A stretch of 7,929 nt of DNA, taken from assembly GCA_046757585.1 (NCBI GenBank), contig JBHHYR010000190.1:1-7929 (forward strand), in the 5' to 3' direction. Below are positions 1 to 6,301 of this stretch, piece after piece; the stretch's first letter is position 1, and each line of letters starts with the position of its first letter. This DNA comes from JBHHYR01 sp046757585 (GTDB lineage Bacteria > Desulfobacterota > Binatia > HRBIN30). The translations under genes and the position numbers were made by a program. The notes below the pieces were generated by a model. That model ran no database searches. It had not been told where the DNA came from and worked only from the letters and a program-made list of their open reading frames with translations.

Positions 1-69
1 CGAACTTGGCGAGAAGTCCATCGCGACCAGGAGCGCTTGGGTCCGCGTGACCGTGTCTTGCTCATCCAT
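1..69 (-). CDS. Universal stress protein (UspA) family, N-terminus only (partial)
   Basis: The minus strand reads ATG at 69-67 and stays open to the window edge, giving MDEQDTVTRTQALLVAMDFS then PSS (23 codons). A short hydrophobic beta strand ending in Asp and followed by FSPSS is the usual first strand of UspA-fold proteins, where the Asp contacts the nucleotide in ATP-binding members. A good SD (GGGAG, bases 80-76) sits 6 bases before the ATG, which supports this start. The gene is divergent from the prkA operon across about 535 bases. Universal stress proteins are small cytoplasmic proteins induced by starvation and other stress. Only the first strand is visible, so the family call rests on one motif plus the SD, and the rest of the protein cannot be judged. 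Confidence 0.6.
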   Translation of the reverse strand, partial: MDEQDTVTRTQALLVAMDFSPSS

Positions 70-189
70 CGTTCGCTCCCTATCTCATGACGCTGCAACC
101 CTAGCAGCAGTGACGGCATGCCGCCACGTGCCACGGGGGTGGAAACGCCGGCCTCGTCCCCACTCAGCGTATGCGCACAGTAGGCCGTC

Positions 190-203
190 CGATGAGCTCA
201 TCG
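190..203. promoter_or_regulatory. 14-base perfect palindrome, possible operator
   Basis: CGATGAGCTCATCG is its own reverse complement over 14 bases, with no mismatch or spacer. It lies about 110 bases upstream of the -35 box of the putative prkA promoter and about 120 bases from the usp start, so a dimeric regulator bound here could act on either divergent gene. I do not recognise it as the site of a particular regulator family. A 14-base perfect palindrome can also arise by chance. Confidence 0.25.
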
Positions 204-250
204 AAGACCGGCCAGCGGGTCACACGCTACGCACCGGTTGCAGGCGGGCC

Positions 251-262
251 GAGATCAATCTC
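251..262. repeat. Short inverted repeat GAGAT-CA-ATCTC
   Basis: Two 5-base arms separated by 2 bases lie about 50 bases upstream of the -35 box of the putative prkA promoter, a normal position for an activator or repressor site. It is short, and I cannot match it to a known regulator. Confidence 0.2.
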
Positions 263-311
263 ATGCGGCGGAATCTGGCACCGTGATCGCTTTATGCGCT
301 CGGGAAAATTG

Positions 312-340
312 TTGACGCACAAATACCACGGTGTTAGCAT
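312..340 (+). promoter_or_regulatory. Sigma-70-type promoter for the prkA operon
   Basis: TTGACG (312-317, 5 of 6 to the -35 consensus) is followed after exactly 17 bases by TAGCAT (335-340, 4 of 6 to the -10 consensus). An A-rich patch (GGGAAAATT) lies just upstream of the -35. Transcription would start near 347 and run towards prkA, leaving a leader of about 258 bases. This is the best promoter match I found in the intergenic region. It is a consensus match only. In relatives the operon may use a stationary-phase sigma factor, which can read similar sequences. Confidence 0.5.
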
Positions 341-382
341 GGCGGTTACGTATCGCTGTCCATGCGACGGAGAAGGAGCGGA

Positions 383-490
383 GTGTACAATTTCGTATCG
401 CGGCTCCACCTACTGCGGAATCTTCAGCGCGTCAAGACCCTCCTTCGCCGTCGGTCTCCCACAACGTCCGAGTTTGATCTGGTCCTCTAG
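383..490 (+). CDS. Possible small ORF / leader peptide upstream of prkA
   Basis: A GTG at 383 opens a 35-codon frame ending in TAG at 488-490. AAGGAG (373-378), a perfect SD, lies 4 bases before the start, a slightly short spacing. The peptide begins MYNFVSRLHLLRNLQRVKTL and continues with an Arg triplet (residues 22-24). The first two thirds are basic and amphipathic-looking, and the last six residues are mostly acidic or hydrophobic. It sits inside the predicted prkA leader (start near 347), so translation of it could affect prkA expression, or it could make a small protein. I recognise no family. The main support is the SD plus its position between promoter and gene. It could be chance. 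Confidence 0.25.
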   Translation: MYNFVSRLHLLRNLQRVKTLLRRRSPTTSEFDLVL

Positions 491-572
491 GGCCAGTATG
501 ATGGTACTGAATACAAGCGACCCGGTGAGCATCCAATGACGTAGGACGTAGGAGGCAGTTGAGCAGGAGGTA

Positions 573-591
573 GGCGAAACGGCTTATCGCC
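573..591 (+). promoter_or_regulatory. Small hairpin directly before the prkA SD
   Basis: GGCGA (573-577) can pair with TCGCC (587-591) around a 9-base loop. The stem ends one base before AAAGGAG (592-598), the prkA SD, which is 6 bases from the ATG at 605. A stem abutting the SD could modulate ribosome access. It is only 5 base pairs, so the effect may be nil. Confidence 0.2.
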
Positions 592-604
592 AAAGGAGCG
601 GGTC

Positions 605-2542
605 ATGGAGCAAGACAAGACCACGTTTGAGCAGTTGATCCACGAGGACCGAGCCGCAAGCGCCGTACGCGCATGGCGCGGCTCGTTTCTCGAATACCTC
701 GAACGCGTCAAGGAAGATCCCAGCCTGCCGGAACTGGCTCACGCTCGCGTACACAACGTCATCATGCGAGCGGGTGCACATGACATCAACCAGAGCGACG
801 ACCCGCGTGTGAAGCGGCTGTTCAAGGACGAGTCGCTCAAAGTCTACCATTTCTTTGCCGATGAGTTCTTCGGCATCGAAAACGTAGTGGCACAGATCGC
901 GCGCTACTTTCACTCCGCCGCCCTGAAGGGAGAAGAAAGTCGCCAGGTGCTCTACCTCATGGGGCCAGTGGGCTCCGGCAAGAGTTCGTTGGTGGAAAAG
1001 CTGCAGTGCGGTCTGGAAGACAGCGAACCGATTTACGCCATCGAAGGCTGTCCCATGCTGGAAGAACCGCTGCACCTCATCCCGCGCCACCTGCGGCGCG
1101 AGTTCGAGAAAATGCTTGGGGTGCACGTGGAGGGAGACCTCTGCCCCGTTTGTCGCTTCAGACTCAAGGAGGAGTTTGGGGGGCGCTACGAGGAGGTTCC
1201 TGTGGCGACTCGGGTATTCTCCAAGCGGAACCGTGTCGGCATCGGGGTCGTGCCACCGGTTGATCCCAACAACCAGGACACCTCGGTCCTGATCGGCAGC
1301 GAGGACATCTCCAAACTTGATATCTACTCGGAGGGTGATCCGCGCGTGCTCGACTTGAACGGCGCGATCAACGTTGGCAACCGCGGCATAGTCGAGTTCA
1401 TCGAGGTCTTCAAGAACGAAACCGAGTACCTGCATGCGATGATCACGGCCACCCAGGAAAAGGTGATTCCCGCACCGGGCCGCCACGGTATGGTGTACGT
1501 CGACACCGTCATCGTCGCGCACTCGAACGAGGCCGAGTGGCAAAAGTTCAAGGCCGACCACACCAACGAAGCCATCCTCGACCGCATCGTGGTGGTCAAG
1601 GTCCCCTACAATCTGCGGCTTTCCGAGGAAGTGAAGATCTATCAGAAAATCCTCCGGAATTCGGATTTTCGCGCCCACGTGGCTCCCCACACCTTGGAGG
1701 TCGCCTCGATGTTCGCGATCCTCTCACGCCTCGAACCGACGACGAAATGCGATCTGTTGACCAAGCTGAAACTGTATAACGGCGAAGAAGTGGTCGAGAA
1801 GGGCAAGACGAAGAAGATCGACGTGCACGAACTGCGCGATGATGCCAAGCGCGAAGGGATGACCGGCATTTCGACGCGCTTCATCATGAAAGCGCTCGAC
1901 AACGCCCTATCGGACAACATCGCGGGCAACTGCATCAACCCGATCACCGTGCGCGAGGCGCTCATCAACATGACCAAGGAGGCCGACATCCCCGACGACA
2001 CGCGCAGGCAGTACCTCGACTTCCTGCAGGACATCTTGCACAAGGAGTACTTGGACGTCATCGAAAAAGAGATCACCAAGGCGTTCGTCTACTCGTACCA
2101 GGAGCAAGCCGAGTCGCTGTTTCAGAACTACTTGGACCACGCCGAAGCCTACGTGAACAAGACCAGGGTGAAGGATCGCAACACCAAGGAGGAGCTACAG
2201 CCGGACGAGGGCTTCCTGAAATCCATCGAAGAACAAATCGCCATCATCGGTTCGGCGGCGGAGGGTTTTCGGCAGGAGGTGATTGCGTACCTGTGGTCGG
2301 CAAGCCGGCGCGGGGAGAAAGTGACTTACCACAGCTACGAACCACTGAAGGAAGCGATCGAGAAGAAACTGATGACGTCCGTGCGTGACATCAGCCGTAT
2401 CATCACCAAGGCACGCACGCGCGACGAGGAGCAAACGGAAAAATACAACGCCATGGTCAACACGCTGTTGCAGAACGGATACTGCGACAACTGCGTAGAC
2501 GTCGTGTTGAAGTACGCGGCCAACAACCTGTGGAAGGATTGA
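605..2542 (+). CDS. prkA: PrkA family AAA+ ATPase / serine protein kinase
   Basis: This 645-residue protein matches the PrkA family in length and layout. An N-terminal helical part holds the family-like stretch FFGIENVVAQIARYF (residues 88-102). The AAA+ domain follows, with Walker A GPVGSGKSS at 120-128 (Lys126). The segment GIVEFIEVFK (about 262-271) stands where the Walker B strand is expected, and VIVAHSNEAEW looks like the sensor-1 region. The helical PrkA C-terminal domain makes up the rest. CPVC occurs at 180-183 and CDNC at 627-630. Family members are cytoplasmic. They were first described as serine kinases, and Bacillus PrkA has more recently been reported to act as an ATP-dependent protease in sporulation. 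The enteric homologue YeaG works with YeaH in starvation survival. The start is fixed by AAGGAG (593-598) 6 bases before ATG. It is first in an operon with yhbH and spoVR. The family call is secure; whether it acts as kinase, protease or chaperone is open. Confidence 0.95.
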   Translation: MEQDKTTFEQLIHEDRAASAVRAWRGSFLEYLERVKEDPSLPELAHARVHNVIMRAGAHDINQSDDPRVKRLFKDESLKVYHFFADEFFGIENVVAQIARYFHSAALKGEESRQVLYLMGPVGSGKSSLVEKLQCGLEDSEPIYAIEGCPMLEEPLHLIPRHLRREFEKMLGVHVEGDLCPVCRFRLKEEFGGRYEEVPVATRVFSKRNRVGIGVVPPVDPNNQDTSVLIGSEDISKLDIYSEGDPRVLDLNGAINVGNRGIVEFIEVFKNETEYLHAMITATQEKVIPAPGRHGMVYVDTVIVAHSNEAEWQKFKADHTNEAILDRIVVVKVPYNLRLSEEVKIYQKILRNSDFRAHVAPHTLEVASMFAILSRLEPTTKCDLLTKLKLYNGEEVVEKGKTKKIDVHELRDDAKREGMTGISTRFIMKALDNALSDNIAGNCINPITVREALINMTKEADIPDDTRRQYLDFLQDILHKEYLDVIEKEITKAFVYSYQEQAESLFQNYLDHAEAYVNKTRVKDRNTKEELQPDEGFLKSIEEQIAIIGSAAEGFRQEVIAYLWSASRRGEKVTYHSYEPLKEAIEKKLMTSVRDISRIITKARTRDEEQTEKYNAMVNTLLQNGYCDNCVDVVLKYAANNLWKD

Positions 2543-2610
2543 CCGGCGACGGATCGCGCCTTTATCCAGACCGGGCAGCCGGTCGCATCTCCTCCGAGGT
2601 CGACGCGTTG

Positions 2611-3801
2611 ATGACGTCCACCGACACCATCTTCCGACCCTTTCGCCAGGCTGACGCCGAGCGGAGCGATCGCTCAGCCAGTGACCGCTTGCGCCATCGC
2701 CAGAAGGTCCGGCAGTCGATCCGAGAGAACATCGCGGATATCGTCGCCGAGGAGTCGATCATCGGGAAGGACCGCGACCGGATCATCAAAGTACCGATTC
2801 GCGGCATCAAGGAGTACCGCTTCGTTTACGGGGAGAACGCGCCGGGGGTTGGGCAAGGCGAGGGCGATGCACAGCCCGGGCAAGTCATCGGCAAAGTGCC
2901 GGGCACCGGTGGCAGGGGCGACGAACGCGCCGGCGATCAGCCCGGCGTGGACTACTACGAAACCGATGTCACGCTGGAAGAGCTCATCGACATTATGTTC
3001 GAAGACCTGGAACTTCCCGATCTCGAGCGCAAGAAGCTGCGGGAGATCGCCACCCCGCGCCTGAGCCGGCGCAAGGGCTACCGGCAGGTGGGCGTGCGTG
3101 TGCGCCTGGATAAGCGGCGCACGGTGAAGGCGAAGGTGAAACGACGGCTCGCCACCCGCCATACCGCGGACCACTTTCTCGTCGTCCACGAGCGCTTCCC
3201 CTTCCACGACGACGACCTGACCTACCGCCACCTCGTCACCGACGTCAAGAAGGAGTCCAACGCCGCGGTTCTGTGCATCATGGACACCTCCGGTTCTATG
3301 GATACCATGAAGAAGTACCTCGCGCGCAGCTTCTTTTTTCTCCTCTACCAGTTCATCGTCACCAAGTACCGCAACGTCGAGATCGTCTTCATTGCACACC
3401 ACACCGAGGCACGCGAGGTCAGCGAAGAAGAGTTCTTCCACAAAGGTGAATCGGGGGGCACTTTCATCTCCTCGGGCTACCAGAAGGCACTGGACATCGT
3501 TGCTGCCCGCTACCACCCCTCACTGTGGAACCTCTACGCCTTCCATTGTTCGGACGGCGACAATTTCGACTCGGACAACGCCACCGCCTTGCGTGCGGCG
3601 AAGGACCTCGCGGACGTGTGCAACCTGTTCGGCTACGGCGAAATCAAACCGTTGGGTTCGCGCTACTATGAGAGCTCGATGCTAAACGTTTTCCGGCGCC
3701 TCGAAGCGGACAATTTCCAGACCGTCCTAATCGAACGCAAGGAGGACATCTGGCCGAGTTTCAAAGCCTTCCTGGCAAAGGACCGAGGCAAGGAAGAGTG
3801 A
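2611..3801 (+). CDS. yhbH: YhbH/YeaH family (DUF444) protein with VWA-like MIDAS motif
   Basis: The stretch SDRSASDRLRHRQKVRQSIR, then ENIADIVAEESIIG and the Gly-rich GVGQGEGD segment, is typical of the N-terminal half of DUF444 proteins. The C-terminal half is a von Willebrand A-like domain with a full set of metal-site candidates: DTSGS at 225-229, the Thr of GGTFISSGY, and the Asp of HCSDGDNF. The start chosen is ATG at 2611 with a GAGG about 11 bases upstream, giving 396 residues, close to Bacillus YhbH (about 390). The same frame is open to a GTG at 2530 overlapping the prkA stop (423 residues), but the extra 27 residues do not resemble the family N-terminus. Homologues partner PrkA genetically in starvation or sporulation. 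A MIDAS protein beside an AAA+ ATPase suggests an adaptor-ATPase pair, by analogy with MoxR/VWA systems. The biochemical activity is unknown. Confidence 0.92.
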   Translation: MTSTDTIFRPFRQADAERSDRSASDRLRHRQKVRQSIRENIADIVAEESIIGKDRDRIIKVPIRGIKEYRFVYGENAPGVGQGEGDAQPGQVIGKVPGTGGRGDERAGDQPGVDYYETDVTLEELIDIMFEDLELPDLERKKLREIATPRLSRRKGYRQVGVRVRLDKRRTVKAKVKRRLATRHTADHFLVVHERFPFHDDDLTYRHLVTDVKKESNAAVLCIMDTSGSMDTMKKYLARSFFFLLYQFIVTKYRNVEIVFIAHHTEAREVSEEEFFHKGESGGTFISSGYQKALDIVAARYHPSLWNLYAFHCSDGDNFDSDNATALRAAKDLADVCNLFGYGEIKPLGSRYYESSMLNVFRRLEADNFQTVLIERKEDIWPSFKAFLAKDRGKEE

Positions 3802-3811
3802 GCGCCTGACC

Positions 3812-5245
3812 ATGGCTGCCACCTACGACGTCAGCGATCTCGAAACGTGGGACGCCAAGATCCGCGAGAAGGTGCAGGAATTTGGGCTGAGCTGCTACCC
3901 GCAGGAGTTCGAGATCTGCAATTACACCCAGATGCTCAGCTACATGGCGTACGCGGGCATGCCATCTCATTATCCACACTGGTCCTACGGAAAGGCTTTT
4001 GAGAAACTCAAGACCCTCTATGACTACGGCGTGTCCGGCTTGCCCTATGGGATGGTCATCAATTCGAATCCTGCGCTCGCGTACCTGATGCGGGACAACT
4101 CGCTCCTGCTCCAGATCCTGACGATTGCGCACGTGTACGGCCACAACGACTTCTTCAAGAACAACTTCACCTTCAAGAGTACCCGGGCGGAATTTACGAT
4201 CGGCACTTTCAAGGCTCACGGTAAGCGCGTCCGGTCGTACGTGGAAGACCCGAGCATTGGGCTTGAGAAGGTCGAGAACGTGCTTGACGCGGCACACGCG
4301 CTGTCGCTGCAGTGCCGCCGCAACCTGGCGGTACGCAAGCCCACGCCGGCCGAGGAACGAGAACGGGCAGTCGACCGTGCGCGTCCGCGTGCAGACCCGT
4401 TCAAGGCCATCCACCGCCGCCAGCCGTATGCTGAGCCGGATCTGCGTAAGGTACCGCTGGTACCCGATGAAGACGTGTTGCTCTTCATCCGTGACCACAA
4501 CCCGTACCTGGCCGAATGGGAACGCGACCTCCTCACGATCGTCCACGAGGAAGCGCAGTACTTCATCCCCCAGATCGAAACCAAGATCATGAACGAGGGA
4601 TGGGCCTCGTACTGGCACAAGCGCATTCTGGATAGTCTCGACCTCCCACAGGCCCTGCAGATCGAGTTCATCGTGCGTCACAACCAGGTCGTGCGCCCCG
4701 TCCCGCGCGGGCTCAATCCGTACCACCTTGGCCTCCGGATCTGGGAAGCCATCGAGCGCCGCGAGGACGAACCGGCGCCGGATGACGCCGGCCAGCCTCG
4801 TCGCACGGAGCCGAACGGCACGCGCAAACTCCTGCAAGTGCGCGAAACCGACCGGGATGTTTCCTTTCTGCGCCGGCACCTGACGGAACAGCTGATTCGG
4901 GACCTCCACCTGTACGAGTACGAAGCGAAGGGAGAGGATTTGGTCATCAGCAATGTCGCCGACCGCGAAGGCTGGCGCCAAATCAAGGAAACACTGCTGA
5001 AGAACGTCGGAATGGCTACGACCCCGGTCATCAAAGTCGAGGATTCCGATTTCGGCCAGAACCGTACGCTTTATCTCAAACACGCCCACGACGGCCGTGA
5101 TCTCCAGCTCGAATACGCCGAGAAGACGCTTTCCTACGTGTACCGTCTATGGCAACGTGACGTCGCTCTTGAAACCAGCGTCGACGGCAAGCGATCCGTC
5201 CTCCTCTACAACGACCACGGGTTTTCCACGAAGACGCTCGCGTAG
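3812..5245 (+). CDS. spoVR: SpoVR family protein
   Basis: This 477-residue protein carries the SpoVR hallmarks. The N-terminal part has SCYPQEFEICNYTQMLSYMA (27-46) and GMPSHYPHWSYGK (about 50-62). HVYGHNDFFKNN starts at 107 and NEGWASYWH spans 261-269, followed by a C-terminal domain with the typical LEYAEKTLSYVYRLW segment. His107, His111, Glu262 and His269 resemble a metal-binding set, though no activity is established for the family. Bacillus SpoVR is needed for normal spore cortex; the enteric homologue is YcgB. Arg/Pro-rich low-complexity linkers occur at about 173-200 and 315-335. The ATG follows the yhbH stop by 10 bases, so the genes are co-transcribed and perhaps translationally coupled. 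The SD is weak (AGGAAG, about 15 bases upstream). The C-terminal domain looks closer to Bacillus SpoVR than to enteric YcgB, judged from memory. Confidence 0.94.
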   Translation: MAATYDVSDLETWDAKIREKVQEFGLSCYPQEFEICNYTQMLSYMAYAGMPSHYPHWSYGKAFEKLKTLYDYGVSGLPYGMVINSNPALAYLMRDNSLLLQILTIAHVYGHNDFFKNNFTFKSTRAEFTIGTFKAHGKRVRSYVEDPSIGLEKVENVLDAAHALSLQCRRNLAVRKPTPAEERERAVDRARPRADPFKAIHRRQPYAEPDLRKVPLVPDEDVLLFIRDHNPYLAEWERDLLTIVHEEAQYFIPQIETKIMNEGWASYWHKRILDSLDLPQALQIEFIVRHNQVVRPVPRGLNPYHLGLRIWEAIERREDEPAPDDAGQPRRTEPNGTRKLLQVRETDRDVSFLRRHLTEQLIRDLHLYEYEAKGEDLVISNVADREGWRQIKETLLKNVGMATTPVIKVEDSDFGQNRTLYLKHAHDGRDLQLEYAEKTLSYVYRLWQRDVALETSVDGKRSVLLYNDHGFSTKTLA

Positions 5246-5294
5246 CCGGCGACTCTTGCCGGCCAGCGTCGATCTGCTAGAAAAAAGATCGGCG
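5245..5294 (+). other. Two adjacent hairpins after spoVR
   Basis: GCCGGC (5245-5250) and GCCGGC (5258-5263) can pair around a 7-base loop, starting at the last base of the spoVR stop codon. Next, CGTCGATCT (5267-5275) pairs with AGATCGGCG (5286-5294), 9 base pairs including one G-U, around a loop rich in A. Neither stem is followed by a U-tract on the plus strand, so this is not a standard intrinsic terminator. It may be an mRNA 3'-end structure, a weak or Rho-assisted stop, or a read-through element before fmdB. Confidence 0.35.
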
Positions 5295-5367
5295 GCGAGA
5301 GGGTGCAGCCCCTGGATCGCCGGCCGTAACGTTCGACACGAGGAATCGCCTGGCAAGGAGCCCGTGC

Positions 5368-5709
5368 GTGCCAATCTACGAGTACCGCTGCCGAAAGTGC
5401 CGCAAGCGATTTTCCCTCTTGACGCTGCGCGTCAGCGAAGCTCCCCTCCCGCAGTGTGACAACTGCGGCAGCCGCGCGGTCGATCGGTTGCTCTCACGCT
5501 TCGCCATGCCCAAGTCGGAGGAAGCCCGCATGGAAGCCCTTGCCGACCCAAGTACGCTCGCCAGCCTTGATGAAAACGACCCCAAGAGCGTCGCCCGCTG
5601 GATGCGGAAGATGGGCGAGGAAATGGGTGAGGATGTGACGGGAGAAGATTTCGACCAGATGCTCGATGAGGCTGCGGCTGGCGAGGGCAGCGAGGAGGGG
5701 GAGGAATGA
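5368..5709 (+). CDS. FmdB family zinc-ribbon protein
   Basis: The protein opens MPIYEYRCRKCRKRF, the signature of the FmdB/CxxC_CxxC_SSSS putative regulatory zinc-ribbon family. The four zinc-binding cysteines are C8, C11, C30 and C33. Family members are small cytoplasmic proteins; the name comes from a proposed regulator of formamidase/amidase genes, but most have no known function. The tail after residue 45 is helical and ends in a strongly acidic stretch (GEGSEEGEE). At 113 residues it is at the upper end of the usual size. The GTG at 5368 has AAGGAG (5355-5360) 7 bases upstream, which fixes the start. It lies 122 bases after spoVR on the same strand and may be read through from that operon, although hairpins lie between. 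It is convergent with ispF. The family is clear; the function is not. Confidence 0.88.
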   Translation: MPIYEYRCRKCRKRFSLLTLRVSEAPLPQCDNCGSRAVDRLLSRFAMPKSEEARMEALADPSTLASLDENDPKSVARWMRKMGEEMGEDVTGEDFDQMLDEAAAGEGSEEGEE

Positions 5710-5720
5710 CCATCGGGTGC

Positions 5721-5742
5721 GCCCTGGTGTCACACCAGCGGC
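5721..5742. terminator. Hairpin between convergent fmdB and ispF, possible bidirectional terminator
   Basis: CTGGTG (5724-5729) and CACCAG (5733-5738) pair around a 3-base loop. The stem can be lengthened by GCC (5721-5723) pairing with GGC (5740-5742) if one C bulges. It is centred in the 57-base gap between two convergent genes, where terminators are expected. No T-run follows on either strand, so strength as an intrinsic terminator is doubtful. Confidence 0.35.
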
Positions 5743-5766
5743 CACAGTGCAAGGACGCCGCCCCTT

Positions 5767-6246
5767 TCAGGTGCCATCCAGCAGCACCACCGCGGTGGCG
5801 GCGATCGCCTCGCCACGGCCCACTGGGCCCAGGCCTTCATTCGTCTTGGCCTTGACACTGACGCGCGACGTGGTCACGGCGAGCAACTCGGCAAGACGAC
5901 GACGCATCGCCTGCTGGTGCCCCGCAAGGCGGGGCTGCTCGGCACAGACGGTCACGTCCACGTTGGCAAGGCGCCAGCCGTGCTCGCGCATGAGGCTGGT
6001 CACGTGGCGCACGAGGTCGCTGCTCGGGATGCCGTGGTAGCGTTCATCCGTGTCGGGAAAATGCTGGCCGACGTCTCCCGCAGCCATGGCGCCCAGAATG
6101 GCATCACACAGAGCGTGGAGAACCACGTCGCCATCTGAGTGGCCTTGCAGGCCACGGTCGTACGCAATGCGTACACCGCCGAGGACAAGTGCTCTCCCCT
6201 CCACAAGCCGGTGCAGATCGTAACCATGGCCGACCCGGCCCGCCAC
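5767..6246 (-). CDS. ispF: 2-C-methyl-D-erythritol 2,4-cyclodiphosphate synthase
   Basis: IspF converts 4-diphosphocytidyl-2-C-methylerythritol 2-phosphate to the cyclic diphosphate with release of CMP, in the MEP isoprenoid pathway, as a cytosolic homotrimer. The sequence shows RVGHGYDLHRL near the N-terminus with metal ligands D10 and H12. GHSDGDVVLHAL follows, where the His after VVL (H44) is the third ligand, then GDVGQHFPDTD, and KAKTNEGLGPVGRGE near the end, all family hallmarks. With GTG at 6246 the protein is 159 residues, the same as the E. coli enzyme. GGGAGGG (6260-6254) lies 7 bases before this GTG, a strong SD. A GTG at 6264 would add six residues but sits upstream of that SD. 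It follows moeA on the same strand after 55 bases and is probably co-transcribed. No ispD is adjacent, although ispD-ispF pairing or fusion is common. Confidence 0.95.
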   Translation of the reverse strand: MAGRVGHGYDLHRLVEGRALVLGGVRIAYDRGLQGHSDGDVVLHALCDAILGAMAAGDVGQHFPDTDERYHGIPSSDLVRHVTSLMREHGWRLANVDVTVCAEQPRLAGHQQAMRRRLAELLAVTTSRVSVKAKTNEGLGPVGRGEAIAATAVVLLDGT

Positions 6247-6301
6247 TCGCTCACCCTCCCTCACGACCGGCAGACCGACTCGGCGCGTCCCGGCGGACCG
6301 A

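Larger units (their letters stand above)
70..604. other. Long divergent intergenic region with the prkA control region
   Basis: This stretch separates the minus-strand usp start from the prkA ATG. Open frames that cross it look non-coding: their protein is low-complexity Arg/Pro/Ser-rich and they lack an SD. Items listed separately are a 14-base palindrome (190-203), a 5-2-5 inverted repeat (251-262), a sigma-70-like promoter (312-340), a possible small ORF (383-490) and a small hairpin before the prkA SD (573-591). A 10-base palindrome CGGCATGCCG also lies at 114-123. An 8-mer CGTATCGC occurs at 349-356 and again at 394-401. GACGTAG is repeated in tandem around 538-551. I found no convincing promoter for the usp gene and no known riboswitch. 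Confidence 0.6.

Noticed and set aside
114..135. Possible sigma-54 promoter (TGGCACG) for the usp gene on the minus strand
   Set aside because: The required GC of the -12 element is not at the correct distance from the GG of the -24 element.
171..539. Plus-strand open frame (122 codons) in the intergenic region before prkA
   Set aside because: No SD at its start, odd composition, no recognisable motif, and it crosses the predicted promoter.
584..1690. Long minus-strand open frame (368 codons) opposite prkA
   Set aside because: It is fully antisense to a clear PrkA coding sequence. The translation has the His/Val/Asp/Leu-rich look of a shadow frame and matches no family I know.
2674..3516. 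Minus-strand open frame (280 codons) opposite yhbH
   Set aside because: It is a shadow of the DUF444 gene, without family motifs.
3761..5089. Long minus-strand open frame (442 codons) opposite spoVR
   Set aside because: It is antisense to a recognisable SpoVR protein, with no SD or family motif. GC-rich codon bias keeps this frame open.
5271..5290. A-run inside a hairpin read as an intrinsic terminator for spoVR
   Set aside because: The A-run is in the loop, and no T-run follows the stem on the plus strand, so it is kept only as a hairpin of unknown role.
5706..5860. ATG overlapping the fmdB stop (ATGA) with a purine-rich SD-like stretch before it
   Set aside because: The frame runs antisense into ispF and gives a Pro/Arg/His-rich peptide. 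The purine-rich stretch is explained by the acidic Glu/Gly tail of FmdB.
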